DNA from: a virus
IMG/VR virus record: IMGVR_UViG_3300044630_005024
Location: 1-49,971 of that record
Direction: 5' to 3' (one strand)
Length of the DNA stretch: 49,971 nt
In this document: positions 22,604 to 31,181 of the stretch, in pieces
Position numbering within the stretch: the first letter of the stretch is position 1
Layout: each line of letters opens with the position of its first letter
Position numbers and translations under genes: made by a program
The notes under the pieces: generated by a model
What the model saw: only the letters and a program-made list of their open reading frames with translations
Told to the model about the DNA's origin: nothing
Databases searched by the model: none

Positions 22604-25090
22604 ATGGCACTAATTAAACGTAAACAGATTGACCTATACATCAAACCGGCGCCAGACGGAACATATGGTCTCTACAACTTGGCAAACCTCAGTAGCGGAG
22701 CCTATGCAATTACAAATGGCGATCAATATGAAGTTGTTATCGATAAAATCGTAGCAGCTATTGACCAATTAATCGAAAACACAGCTAACGCATATTATAC
22801 ATACACAGTAGATGGTGCAAGCTCTAAGCAAGTAACGCTCGGTGGATCGATTGATCTTGGCGGAACGGCTAATCAGATCTCTTTATCTAAAACTGATGCG
22901 ACAAACGGCGTAGATTATACATTCAGCCTACCGTCTACCTTGATTACTCCAGGTTCGTTGAAGGTAACTACGACTACTGAATTAGTTGGAAACGTTACCC
23001 TAAGCGGTAACTCTCAAACAGTTACTCATACTGGAACTGGTAATTTAACAATCAGTTCAACGAATGGTAATACTTTAATTGAAGGTTCAACGTTTACTGG
23101 AAATGATGTAACTATTCCTGGAAGCCTTGGTGTAACTGGCGATGTTACTGTTACTGGAAACCTTAACGTTACTGGTAATGTAACACAAACCTCAGTTAAC
23201 GATGTGATTGTTGCAGACCGATTTATCAAACTGGCGAATGGAAATACTGGAGCAGTTACAGTAACCGGTCTTTACACACAAACTGGCTCTTCTACCTATT
23301 CCGGATTAATTTACAATTCTGTCGAAAATCAATTTAGACTATTTACTGCATCAGTTGAGCCTACAACATCAAGCTCAATGAGTGTTCTTTCTCCGGCAAC
23401 CCTTAAGATTGGAAACTTAGACGCTGCGACTATCGAAGGCGTTGCGTTTGGCCCAAATGCAAAAGAGGCAATCCAAGATCTTATGGGAGCTACTCTAACT
23501 GAGGGTACTGGAATCAACTTAACTTATTCTGATTCAGGCGCGGCTGGTACTGGAACAATCTCAATAGCAGTAGATACTGCTGAAATCGCAAGCTTGCTTA
23601 ATTTACAAGTTAGAACGTATGAAGATAGCAGTTCACCTAACCAATATGGCATCAATTTAGCTACTGAAGCTCTAACCTTTACTGATTCAGATACGGCTCT
23701 AGTTAAGAAGGTATCTGGCCAGGAGGCGCTTAAAGTAGTTATTCGTGGAACAATTCATGAAGAGATTGATTACGCTGCATCTGCTGCAACTGGTAAATTT
23801 CCACTAAGTGGTGGAAATGCAACATTAACTCTTAGCTACAATATTGCAACGGACGAATTTGAGGATATTAAGAACAATAAGGAATACGTTCAAGTATACA
23901 TCAATGGAGTTAAATGTAGATATACTGAATGCAATTGGACAGCTGGCCAAGCGACAGTAACTGTATATGGAGGTTCTTATAGTTCAGGTGGATATGTTGG
24001 TGTTGGATTTGATCTTGACTTAAATGACGTATTTACAGTTCTTTATTATGGAGATAAGACAAATATTACTCCAGGTGAAGTAACTACGACAACGACTACT
24101 ACAACAACCACAACTACTACAACTGCATCAACTACGACAACGACTACTCCAATTGAAACTACTGCTGGTGAATTATTCGAAACAGTATTGGTTAACTCTG
24201 GAGGCCAAACGCCTAGTGCGCTTGCAGTAGATTCTACTGGAAATAATTATGCAATTGGTCTAACTACTGGTAATATAACATATAAGCGAGCCGGTCAAAA
24301 TTTTTCAACTGGATGGGGCGGAGGAACTGAAGTTTTGTCTGTTGCAATCGCAGAAGATGGAGCAGGTAATGTCCAAGGAGTATATGGAGTTTCTGCTAAC
24401 TATTTTGCATATTGGGGAGGCGGATCATTTTTACAAGGAACTACGCCAATCTACACCGGAACACTTAGTGCAGTAGGCGCAACTACCGGATATGTTGTAC
24501 TAGGAACGACTACTGGAGAAGTATGGGTATCTCAAGTAAACCAAGCTGGTGTACCGTCAGATGGATGGTCGCTAGTAACAGGATTAGAGATTGGCGACGC
24601 AATCGTTGATTTTTCAAATAACTATAATTATCCACAACTAATTGTTGGAATTACCTCAGGTGGAGTAGTCTTCTCAACAGTAGACCAATGTACCAGTTGG
24701 CAAACGAATCATACTGCGCCTAACCAATTAGTAGCAGTCGCCGCTTCATATAATAATGGACAGATAATGATTGCTGCTGCTGGTCTAAATTCCTTGTCTG
24801 TATGCGCAGATTTAGGAGTTTCACAATGGAATGATCTAATTGTTAGCGGACTAGCCTTAACTATTCAAGGAGTTGCATTCCAAGGAGTTACTGGCAGACT
24901 ATTTATTGCAGAAGGCAGTACTGACGTATTGGATATAACTAGAAATACGCTATTAAGCGCATCCGGTACGGTTCCTGTATCAATTGCACAAAGTTTATCA
25001 TATAATGTAAGTCATGCTGAAGCGATTAATCGTACAGTTGGAGTTTGCGGTAAACTTGGAAATAGTTTGTATTACTCAACATTAATCTAA
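22604..25090 (+). CDS. Fibre/adhesin-like virion protein with poly-Thr linker and repeat C-terminal domain
   Basis: An 828-residue protein. The N-terminus (residues 1-70, ALIKRKQIDLYIK onward) is conserved-looking and probably anchors to the virion. Residues about 90-210 hold beta repeats rich in T, G, N and V (DVTIPGSLGVTGDVTVTGNL), typical of fibre shafts. Residues 494-515 are a run of 14 Thr, Ala-Ser, then 6 Thr, an extended linker. Residues about 525-828 show repeated AVDSTGNNYAIG-like and GQIMIAAAG-like blades and are probably a beta-propeller that could bind a glycan receptor. It has its own late promoter and terminator. The host-binding role is inferred from architecture. Confidence 0.72.
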   Translation: MALIKRKQIDLYIKPAPDGTYGLYNLANLSSGAYAITNGDQYEVVIDKIVAAIDQLIENTANAYYTYTVDGASSKQVTLGGSIDLGGTANQISLSKTDATNGVDYTFSLPSTLITPGSLKVTTTTELVGNVTLSGNSQTVTHTGTGNLTISSTNGNTLIEGSTFTGNDVTIPGSLGVTGDVTVTGNLNVTGNVTQTSVNDVIVADRFIKLANGNTGAVTVTGLYTQTGSSTYSGLIYNSVENQFRLFTASVEPTTSSSMSVLSPATLKIGNLDAATIEGVAFGPNAKEAIQDLMGATLTEGTGINLTYSDSGAAGTGTISIAVDTAEIASLLNLQVRTYEDSSSPNQYGINLATEALTFTDSDTALVKKVSGQEALKVVIRGTIHEEIDYAASAATGKFPLSGGNATLTLSYNIATDEFEDIKNNKEYVQVYINGVKCRYTECNWTAGQATVTVYGGSYSSGGYVGVGFDLDLNDVFTVLYYGDKTNITPGEVTTTTTTTTTTTTTTASTTTTTTPIETTAGELFETVLVNSGGQTPSALAVDSTGNNYAIGLTTGNITYKRAGQNFSTGWGGGTEVLSVAIAEDGAGNVQGVYGVSANYFAYWGGGSFLQGTTPIYTGTLSAVGATTGYVVLGTTTGEVWVSQVNQAGVPSDGWSLVTGLEIGDAIVDFSNNYNYPQLIVGITSGGVVFSTVDQCTSWQTNHTAPNQLVAVAASYNNGQIMIAAAGLNSLSVCADLGVSQWNDLIVSGLALTIQGVAFQGVTGRLFIAEGSTDVLDITRNTLLSASGTVPVSIAQSLSYNVSHAEAINRTVGVCGKLGNSLYYSTLI
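24083..24148 (+). repeat. Thr-codon low-complexity tract with an exact 18-bp repeat
   Basis: Twenty-two codons, all Thr but two, encode the linker of the adhesin-like protein. The 18-mer ACTACGACAACGACTACT occurs identically at both ends (24083-24100 and 24131-24148). Codons in between are mixed (ACT, ACA, ACC, ACG), so the tract could expand or shrink by recombination between the 18-mers. Confidence 0.85.
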
Positions 25091-25110
25091 TACAATTCAA
25101 CTTAAATAAC

Positions 25111-25137
25111 AAAGGGGCCGAATGGCCCCTTTTTTTA
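25111..25137 (+). terminator. Rho-independent terminator after adhesin-like gene
   Basis: AAAGGGGCC, loop GAAT, GGCCCCTTT followed by a T run: a 9-bp perfect stem. It lies between the convergent adhesin-like and dUTPase genes; the opposite strand has a weaker T-rich tail. Confidence 0.93.
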
Positions 25138-25162
25138 TGTGAACAGACTCTCGCCTGGGATA

Positions 25163-25654
25163 TTAATAACCTCGCTCTTGACGTGCTCGGTTTTCCTCAT
25201 TCTTTGACATGTACATATTATACATCTCTTGAGAAGTCATTCCGATTGATGCTGCATAGTTCATAAAGAAATGGAGCATATCAATAATCTCGAATTTACA
25301 CTCGATTTGATCCTCTTGTGATAGATCTGAGAACTTTTTATTGGCGTATTCAGGATAAGCTGCTTTCCAACGTTTCCAAATAGCATTGCCCTTTCCGTCC
25401 TTGATTCCACCGAGAGCATCAGTTGCTTCATGAATCTCATCGATCATGGCATGATTATTCATGTGCCAAAATGTCATTAAGTCACGAAGACTCATGTTCT
25501 CAAAGTCATAACCATAAACAGTTTTTTGAGTCTCGGCCTGTAGGTTGAGAATATCTCCAAGCGTATCAATTGCTTGATTCTCGGTACTATGGACGACTTC
25601 TGAATGTAGGTCCTTAATCTCTAATTTAGCGCAGCTATTATCGGTGTTTGCCAT
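25163..25654 (-). CDS. All-alpha dUTPase-like (MazG-fold) nucleotide pyrophosphatase
   Basis: A 163-residue protein of the all-alpha NTP pyrophosphatase superfamily, closest in pattern to dimeric dUTPases that convert dUTP to dUMP. Metal-site motifs are HAMIDEIHEATDALGG (E-x-x-E, about residues 69-84) and CKFEIIDMLHFFMNYAASIG (E-x-x-D, about residues 121-140), followed by a KNEENRARQERGY tail. T4 has a different dCTPase/dUTPase of this broad class (gp56). It would keep uracil out of phage DNA and feed dUMP to thymidylate synthesis. It sits alone on the minus strand between two late plus-strand structural genes. Confidence 0.82.
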   Translation of the reverse strand: MANTDNSCAKLEIKDLHSEVVHSTENQAIDTLGDILNLQAETQKTVYGYDFENMSLRDLMTFWHMNNHAMIDEIHEATDALGGIKDGKGNAIWKRWKAAYPEYANKKFSDLSQEDQIECKFEIIDMLHFFMNYAASIGMTSQEMYNMYMSKNEENRARQERGY

Positions 25655-25723
25655 ATTTCTTCTGTAATTGTAGGCTCTTTTATTCTGGTTTGTGAAAAAG
25701 TTTCAGTTTTGGCCAGTTTTTGC

Positions 25724-25734
25724 TGATAAATAAC
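25724..25734 (+). promoter_or_regulatory. Late-promoter-like motif, distal copy before tail sheath
   Basis: TGATAAATAAC lies 90 bases before the sheath ATG. It is the upstream member of a tandem pair; the proximal copy has the usual spacing. Confidence 0.5.
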
Positions 25735-25785
25735 AGTAGATGGCAGATTGTCTGATTCTTCGAATGATGATTTTTGGACGTAAGC

Positions 25786-25800
25786 TGATAAATAAATAAC
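25786..25800 (+). promoter_or_regulatory. Late promoter-like motif for tail sheath gene
   Basis: TGATAAATAAATAAC ends 24 bases before the ATG at 25824. Doubling of the AAATA unit gives two overlapping core matches. Confidence 0.68.
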
Positions 25801-25823
25801 TTCAAAAAATAACAATACCCGCA

Positions 25824-28800
25824 ATGGCAGAAAAATTAAATCTGAATAGGTTCAAATCAAGCGGAGTCTATACGGTGGAAATTGACGAGAGCGTCAATCT
25901 TAGCCTACCTATCACAACTGGTCGTTTAGTGATCGGTTCTAGTAAGAAAGGCCCAATCAATGCAGTAGTTGCAGTAAATGATCTAAGAACTCGTTTAGCA
26001 GTATACGGCGAGAACGACACTAAGCTCGAAAAGAACGGAAGCTATTTCCACAGAACAATTGACGTTGCTTTACGTGAAGGTCCAGTATTCGCACTTAACA
26101 TAGTACCAGTAACTGATTCTGATCAGGCATACTTTGCAACGTTTAACACAGAGTCGGCTTCAGGAAACACACCTTGGACAACAAATCAATTCAAGAGCAA
26201 GATTTCCGATTTCTATAACACTCAAAAACTTTGGTTCGCTAGCATCGACCAGCTAAACAAGACTAAGAATATTGTTCTAGGTAATGGTGACTGGGTTAAC
26301 TCAGGTACTAACTACGGAAACGTAGATAAGGATGCAAATAAGATCCTTAGTTTTGTAAACCTTGGTAAAAAGGACGTAACTATTTGGACAAGAGTCGCAG
26401 ACGTAACTGGATACGATTTAACTGTTGGGGAATACTACAAGCTTCTTGGAGCAAATGTTGAAATCCCTGAATTCTTAAATGTTGACGACGTCGTTGCAGA
26501 CTTTTTCGTAGAAGCGGTTGTAGTTGAAGGAGATTGGTCTGATTACTTAAAGCTCAGCCAAGATCCAATTTACAAACAATATTTTACTGAACAAGGATTG
26601 ATCATCTCTAAGCTTAATGATTTCACTGCACTTAGAGAGGTTACTGTTGTAAATAAGGCAATTGGCTGTATTATTCCAGATTTCAGAGACCTTACTAATG
26701 CAAACGTTGCGATCGACAGAGTATTCAATAGAGCATTTGCTCAATCTGGAGTATTCTGTGCTCTTGATTTTGGAAAAGTAGATATTATGGATCTTACTGA
26801 AGATGCATTTGATGCGTCTAATACAGAAAACGTTCGCACTCACCGCCTTGACCTAGTTGGACACGGTTTTGATGAAAATCAATACTACGTTGATGCTGAC
26901 GCTGAAAACCTTAGCCCATTGATTGATGTACTTTCACACAGAAAAGCGGCTGACAATAACTTGTCATTTAGAGTTCAAAACACAAATGCAACTTTAAGTA
27001 ATGGAGCATTGGGAGAAACTCACGCAATCGCTTTAACTACTTCAACGATTTACACACCAACTGCAGTTTCTTTTAGCGGTTCATCTACTGCAACATCAAC
27101 TACTCTCCATAAAGTACCTGGTGATGTAACTGGACAGATCACAGTTGGTAAATACTTGCAAACTACTGGTAACACTTACGTTGCAATCTCAAATGTTACG
27201 TATAGCGTAATTAATGACAATACTGAGATTACTCACGCAGCCGGAACCATTGCAGTATCAACTAGCTCAATCAACATCTACACACAATCAACAACTACTC
27301 TTAAGTACTTAGCTGCTTATGAGAACGGATTGGTTTGGAATGCTTGGAAGAAAGGTATCATTAAGAGTGGTGATAAGCATGGCGCCAAATACATCAAAAT
27401 TGATGGAGCAGTAAAAACCACAACAGTTGGCGGAAGCACTATCAAATATATTGAAGTTAACGCATATTCTGATGTTACTCTATTAAACCAAGTAACAGTA
27501 GATACAACTGCTTACAATTCAATGAACTTCTTCAATGTTATTACTTCTCAAGATTCATTCAAGAAAGTATTTGACTTGACGAATTCTTCTTACTTTAATG
27601 GTTCTTACCAATACTTTGCTCCTAATAAGTTAGTATTCACATTGAATCCTAATCTATACGGAAACACTGCTAAAGGAGAACCTGTAAATAATAGCTACGA
27701 TTCAACAAAGAGAACAGAAATCGATGAGTTCTTTAAAGTTGGCCAATACCTTAAAGCTAACGTGTCTGGCGGTAGAGGACGTCTCTTAAAGATTACATCA
27801 GTGGTTGCTCAAAAAGTAACGGTAAACTCTTCGATTACATTGAAATACACAGTTACGACAGTTTCACCCGCTGCAACTACAACATCAGGTCTAGATTTAA
27901 CAGGTAACACAGTATCTTGCTACAAAGGTATTAAGAATTTCGTTAAGACAGCGGTAGGTATTAAAGTTCCAGCTCTTTCATGGTCAGAAGCAGATCTATT
28001 CCCTAATGGAACAGCTGCTAGACAAGAAGATATTTTGAACTACATGTTTGAATCTACTAATCTTGCTTCAACTCTAGCTGACGGAGAAACTATTGATTTC
28101 AGATACATTATTGACTCGTATGAAGGTCATGTTGATGCAAGCTCTAAATCTCCATTGGTCCAACTTGCAGCAGATCACGGTAAGTGTTTAGCTATCCTAA
28201 ACGATCCATCGTTCCAACAACTTGAAAGATCAACTGATCCTAGCTTTATTGATCCTATCACTAAGCTAGTTTCAGCCGAGTATATCGCAGCTGGTGGAGA
28301 TCTTAGTCAAAACCCAAGCTTCCAATTTGGATTTGCCGCTGGTGAGAAAAATGGTATTCCATTACAGTCTTACGCTGCATACTTCATGCCTAACTTAGTA
28401 ATTCAAGAAAACGGTAGAAATAAATCAGTTCCACCAGCAGCTTATGTTTCTAATGTATTTATGAAGAAATACAGAAGCGGTAACACATTCTCTATCGCAG
28501 CAGGTAAGAGAGGTATTATCACTGATCCAGAAGTCGTAGGTGTAGAATACGATCTAACAAACGAAGACAGAGACTTCTTAGAGCCAGCAGGACACAACTT
28601 GATCGTAAGACGTAGAGGTTTCGGAATCATGGTATTCTCAAACAATACAGCTTATCAAAGAGTTAAGTCAGCCCTCAATAACATCCACGTTAGAGAAGCG
28701 CTCGTTACAATTGAGAAAGATATTGAAAGAATCCTTCTTAACTTCCTATTCGACTTCAACGATCCAATCACTAGATTGAGAGTTAAGACTCTAGTTAAAA

Positions 28801-29021
28801 ACTATCTTGAAGCAGTTAAGGACGCGAGAGGAATCACTTCTTACGATATTGTTTTCGACGAAAGTAATAACGGACCAGAAGTTCTTGAGAATAATGCCGG
28901 AATCGTTGATATTATTATCGACTTCCCAAGAGGAATTCACAAGTTCATCAACCGTATCACTATCACAAGAGCAGGCGGTCAACTATCTTCACAATCAAGT
29001 GGATTTACTCCTTCTTTCTAA
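25824..29021 (+). CDS. Tail sheath protein, gp18-like, with large insert
   Basis: A 1065-residue protein, against 659 in T4 gp18. The sheath contracts to drive the tube into the cell. The N-terminus has the sheath pattern SSGVYTVEIDESVNLSLP and GRLVIGSSKKGP (residues 12-45). The C-terminal 200 residues contain the conserved domain: RRRGFGIMVFSNNTAYQRVK, VREALVTIEKDIERILLNFL, and FPRGIHKFINRITI near the end. Roughly residues 380-680 are T/S/V-rich beta sequence not needed for the core fold. They are probably surface domains projecting from the tail. Two tandem late-promoter-like motifs precede it and a strong hairpin follows. Confidence 0.9.
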   Translation: MAEKLNLNRFKSSGVYTVEIDESVNLSLPITTGRLVIGSSKKGPINAVVAVNDLRTRLAVYGENDTKLEKNGSYFHRTIDVALREGPVFALNIVPVTDSDQAYFATFNTESASGNTPWTTNQFKSKISDFYNTQKLWFASIDQLNKTKNIVLGNGDWVNSGTNYGNVDKDANKILSFVNLGKKDVTIWTRVADVTGYDLTVGEYYKLLGANVEIPEFLNVDDVVADFFVEAVVVEGDWSDYLKLSQDPIYKQYFTEQGLIISKLNDFTALREVTVVNKAIGCIIPDFRDLTNANVAIDRVFNRAFAQSGVFCALDFGKVDIMDLTEDAFDASNTENVRTHRLDLVGHGFDENQYYVDADAENLSPLIDVLSHRKAADNNLSFRVQNTNATLSNGALGETHAIALTTSTIYTPTAVSFSGSSTATSTTLHKVPGDVTGQITVGKYLQTTGNTYVAISNVTYSVINDNTEITHAAGTIAVSTSSINIYTQSTTTLKYLAAYENGLVWNAWKKGIIKSGDKHGAKYIKIDGAVKTTTVGGSTIKYIEVNAYSDVTLLNQVTVDTTAYNSMNFFNVITSQDSFKKVFDLTNSSYFNGSYQYFAPNKLVFTLNPNLYGNTAKGEPVNNSYDSTKRTEIDEFFKVGQYLKANVSGGRGRLLKITSVVAQKVTVNSSITLKYTVTTVSPAATTTSGLDLTGNTVSCYKGIKNFVKTAVGIKVPALSWSEADLFPNGTAARQEDILNYMFESTNLASTLADGETIDFRYIIDSYEGHVDASSKSPLVQLAADHGKCLAILNDPSFQQLERSTDPSFIDPITKLVSAEYIAAGGDLSQNPSFQFGFAAGEKNGIPLQSYAAYFMPNLVIQENGRNKSVPPAAYVSNVFMKKYRSGNTFSIAAGKRGIITDPEVVGVEYDLTNEDRDFLEPAGHNLIVRRRGFGIMVFSNNTAYQRVKSALNNIHVREALVTIEKDIERILLNFLFDFNDPITRLRVKTLVKNYLEAVKDARGITSYDIVFDESNNGPEVLENNAGIVDIIIDFPRGIHKFINRITITRAGGQLSSQSSGFTPSF

Positions 29022-29040
29022 TCGAAAGACTTATATTACT

Positions 29041-29069
29041 AAAGCCGAGAGAAATCTCGGCTTTTTTTA
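29041..29069 (+). terminator. Rho-independent terminator after tail sheath gene
   Basis: AAAGCCGAGA, loop GAAA, TCTCGGCTTT and a T run: a 10-bp perfect stem with a stable GNRA-type tetraloop. Confidence 0.94.
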
Positions 29070-29075
29070 TGTGAC

Positions 29076-29105
29076 AAAAAAAGGGAACCAAGTTAATGAT
29101 TCCCC
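29076..29105 (-). terminator. Minus-strand terminator after HAD nucleotidase gene
   Basis: On the minus strand GGGAA, a 12-base loop, TTCCC and then TTTTTTT. The stem is short, but the T run and the position after the 29143-29736 gene, facing the sheath-gene terminator, support it. Confidence 0.6.
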
Positions 29106-29142
29106 GAGGCCGACCGGTTTCAGTCTAACTCCACCACTCAGT

Positions 29143-29736
29143 TTAGGTCTGAGAACCTTCTCGTATACGTTCGAGAATTGTTTCTAGTACTTTAATTGTG
29201 TCAGTTGAATCGTTGTGTAGGATTCCAGTCCCGCCAGCTTCGACCCACTTATCAATTTTAGATCTAGTATCATCAATTAGAATATCGTTTGGTCCTGTTG
29301 CAAACAAATGTTTTTGCTGCATTAAGATCAATCGACTGTCTGGCGTTTGATCAGTTCTTTTAGTTATAGGTTGTTGTTTGATTCCAAGGTTCAGTCTGAC
29401 CCATTTGGTCTTTCCTGTGATGGAATCTTGGCTTCTACTAGGAGAACTTAATATGATAGGTTTGTATTCTTCGAGATAGTCCCAAAGCTCACGACCATCA
29501 TTCTTCCAATAGAGTTCAGACCAATACGATTCACCGTACTTGTCAATCAATGCCCAAATAGAATTTTTGCCGTGCTCCTCCTCATATTCAGATGGCAATA
29601 GCTGGTCTGAATTTTCAGGTATCTCGGCGAACCCTCTGTCGAAATCGACGAGGACTCCATCTAGGTCACAAAAGATTCTGACTCCAGAGTTTTCTTGTGA
29701 TTCTAAGAACGAATTGAATTGTAATGGTCTTCTCAT
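29143..29736 (-). CDS. HAD-superfamily phosphatase (5'-nucleotidase-like) with tag-like N-terminus
   Basis: A 197-residue HAD hydrolase, probably of the deoxyribonucleotidase type. Motif I is FCDLDGVLVDFDRGF at about residues 22-36 (nucleophile Asp and acid/base Asp). Motif II is IILSSPS near residue 94, and motif IV is NDILIDDTRSKID near residue 150. Residues 5-13 before the enzyme domain, LQFNSFLES, resemble the capsid tag motif seen in other genes here. A late-type motif (CAATAAATAAC) ends only four bases before the ATG. Timing and tag suggest that the enzyme might be packaged in the head, which would be unusual. Otherwise it is a standalone nucleotidase that balances dNMP pools. Confidence 0.8.
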   Translation of the reverse strand: MRRPLQFNSFLESQENSGVRIFCDLDGVLVDFDRGFAEIPENSDQLLPSEYEEEHGKNSIWALIDKYGESYWSELYWKNDGRELWDYLEEYKPIILSSPSRSQDSITGKTKWVRLNLGIKQQPITKRTDQTPDSRLILMQQKHLFATGPNDILIDDTRSKIDKWVEAGGTGILHNDSTDTIKVLETILERIREGSQT

Positions 29737-29739
29737 ATT

Positions 29740-29750
29740 GTTATTTATTG
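29740..29750 (-). promoter_or_regulatory. Late-promoter-like motif immediately before HAD gene
   Basis: On the minus strand CAATAAATAAC ends four bases before the ATG at 29736. The core is intact but the spacing would give a nearly leaderless mRNA, unlike the 21-24 bases elsewhere. Confidence 0.45.
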
Positions 29751-30065
29751 AACTCCTATCGTTACGCCGATTGCATCCTCTGGAGAATCAAAGATTCCGA
29801 GGACGTCGTTAGCCATTACCAAATGGTAAAGCTCGCCATGCAACGTGATGTCCATTCCAGCATATCGTTGATAGAGGACAGTATCACCTACTTTAATTGG
29901 TAGTTTTGAATCTGCGACCAAAGGTCCACATTCAATAACTGTGCCAATATTTGGTCTCTTTCGAGCCTCAACTGGTAGCACGATGCCTGTCTCAGTAACG
30001 TCTTCTTTTTTATTTGGAAGAATTAGCACTCTTTCAAAGGCTGGTAAAAATCCGGTTTTTGCCAT
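29745..30065 (-). CDS. groES: GroES co-chaperonin (Cpn10)
   Basis: A 106-residue protein of the true Cpn10 family. Residues 7-35 match the start of the beta barrel and the mobile loop that binds GroEL (ERVLILPNKKEDVTETGIVL). Then follow IGTVIECGP, the VGDTVLYQRYAG strand and YHLVMANDVLGIF near the end. Bacterial GroES is usually about 95-97 residues; here there are about 10 extra C-terminal residues. T4 uses gp31, which is structurally similar but very divergent in sequence. This protein is much closer to the bacterial type. The cognate GroEL is at 43446-45032, not adjacent. It lies two bases after the RNase H gene on the gp32-to-groES transcript. Confidence 0.93.
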   Translation of the reverse strand: MAKTGFLPAFERVLILPNKKEDVTETGIVLPVEARKRPNIGTVIECGPLVADSKLPIKVGDTVLYQRYAGMDITLHGELYHLVMANDVLGIFDSPEDAIGVTIGVQ

Positions 30066-30067
30066 GA

Positions 30068-31177
30068 TTATTGCTTGTAATTTTTTTTGAACTTTACGTA
30101 GTCGAAACGTCTGCGATTTTCCAAACGAACGGCCTGTATAATATCTGACCTTAACTTGATTGGCAAAACGTTTGTGTGTAAACGTATGATTGTCTTATTA
30201 CGGCCAAGATTGTTCTGGATCGTCTGTCTTTCACCTGGGTCGTTTATCTTTAGTGATTCACAGATAATATTGACCAATAGATCAGTGAAAACTGGATCAT
30301 TAGAATCAATCGCAGGTTTAATACTATTCCACTCACACTGTTCCTTTAATCTATCAAGAGTCTTTGTTACCTTAGATGCAGTCATCTTTGGATGGATTCT
30401 TGGAATATTATCGGAACTGTCACCGCCTAGAAACTTTGTTAGGATCTCTAGAGTCGGATCTACTGGAAAATGCTTGTAATCTTTCTTTGTCAGATCATGC
30501 AGCACATTTATTACTGACGTGTTATCAATTGCTGACATTTCAAGATTGAAGAGATCAACTGGTTTGGGTTCGATTTTGTCGAAGTCCTCAGTTGTGTAGA
30601 TCTTTTTGAATTTGGTCATCATCTTAGGTGTAATTAAGATGACTTTACGTTTCTCGCTTTCTAGTAACTGAATAAGATCCTTATCTACTGACCAAATGCA
30701 AATATCCTCTTGGATATTTTCGCAAATGTAAGCAATAAGGTCGTCTCCCTCAGCGCCTAGTACCCGATTGTGGATGACTCCATACTCTTCAGCCAATGAA
30801 GGCAAGATTTCCTGTTGAAAGTAATCAAAGAAAAGGTAGATTTTCTCATCATAAGTGCGTTTGCCCTTATATGCAAAGTCTCCCTCTCCATGAAACTCAA
30901 AGTGTTCCTTGATGTATTGACGACGCCAGCTTTTGGAGTCGAAAACAAAGAATACTGAAGAAATGTTGTCCTTAAAAGGAGCAAGGATGCTTCCAAAGTA
31001 ATTTAGAGAAAAACTTCGAAAAGAATCCTTGCTTGCCTGTTTAAGTATGAACTTATCGTCATCGGTTAAGTCAGAAACGTAGTACTTTTCTCCTATCCTC
31101 TTGTCTTGGAGTAGGATGTTCTTAACGATGCTTGACGCGACATTAAGAAAGGCGTTTCCGTCGATGACTAAATTCAT
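30068..31177 (-). CDS. rnh: RNase H / 5'-3' exonuclease (FEN-like, T4 rnh)
   Basis: A 369-residue flap/RNase H nuclease, removing RNA primers and flaps from lagging-strand fragments. I place the start at the ATG at 31177, giving MNLVIDGNAF, since the upstream 34 codons overlap the preceding gene and look non-coding. Acidic metal-site motifs: LVIDGNAF (Asp6), FFVFDSKSWRRQY, GAEGDDLIAYI, CIWSVDKDLIQLL and LGGDSSDNIP. The last matches the helix-hairpin-helix region of the FEN family. T4 Rnh is 305 residues. Its place near gp32 parallels the T4 gene order. Confidence 0.9.
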   Translation of the reverse strand: MNLVIDGNAFLNVASSIVKNILLQDKRIGEKYYVSDLTDDDKFILKQASKDSFRSFSLNYFGSILAPFKDNISSVFFVFDSKSWRRQYIKEHFEFHGEGDFAYKGKRTYDEKIYLFFDYFQQEILPSLAEEYGVIHNRVLGAEGDDLIAYICENIQEDICIWSVDKDLIQLLESEKRKVILITPKMMTKFKKIYTTEDFDKIEPKPVDLFNLEMSAIDNTSVINVLHDLTKKDYKHFPVDPTLEILTKFLGGDSSDNIPRIHPKMTASKVTKTLDRLKEQCEWNSIKPAIDSNDPVFTDLLVNIICESLKINDPGERQTIQNNLGRNKTIIRLHTNVLPIKLRSDIIQAVRLENRRRFDYVKFKKNYKQ

Positions 31178-31181
31178 GTTC

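Noticed and set aside
22510-22644. Longer start for the polymerase fragment (extra 45 residues)
   Set aside because: It would run through the divergent late promoter and into the adhesin-like gene; the added residues look hydrophobic and non-coding, and MIISTEFNQ fits the usual start of gp43.
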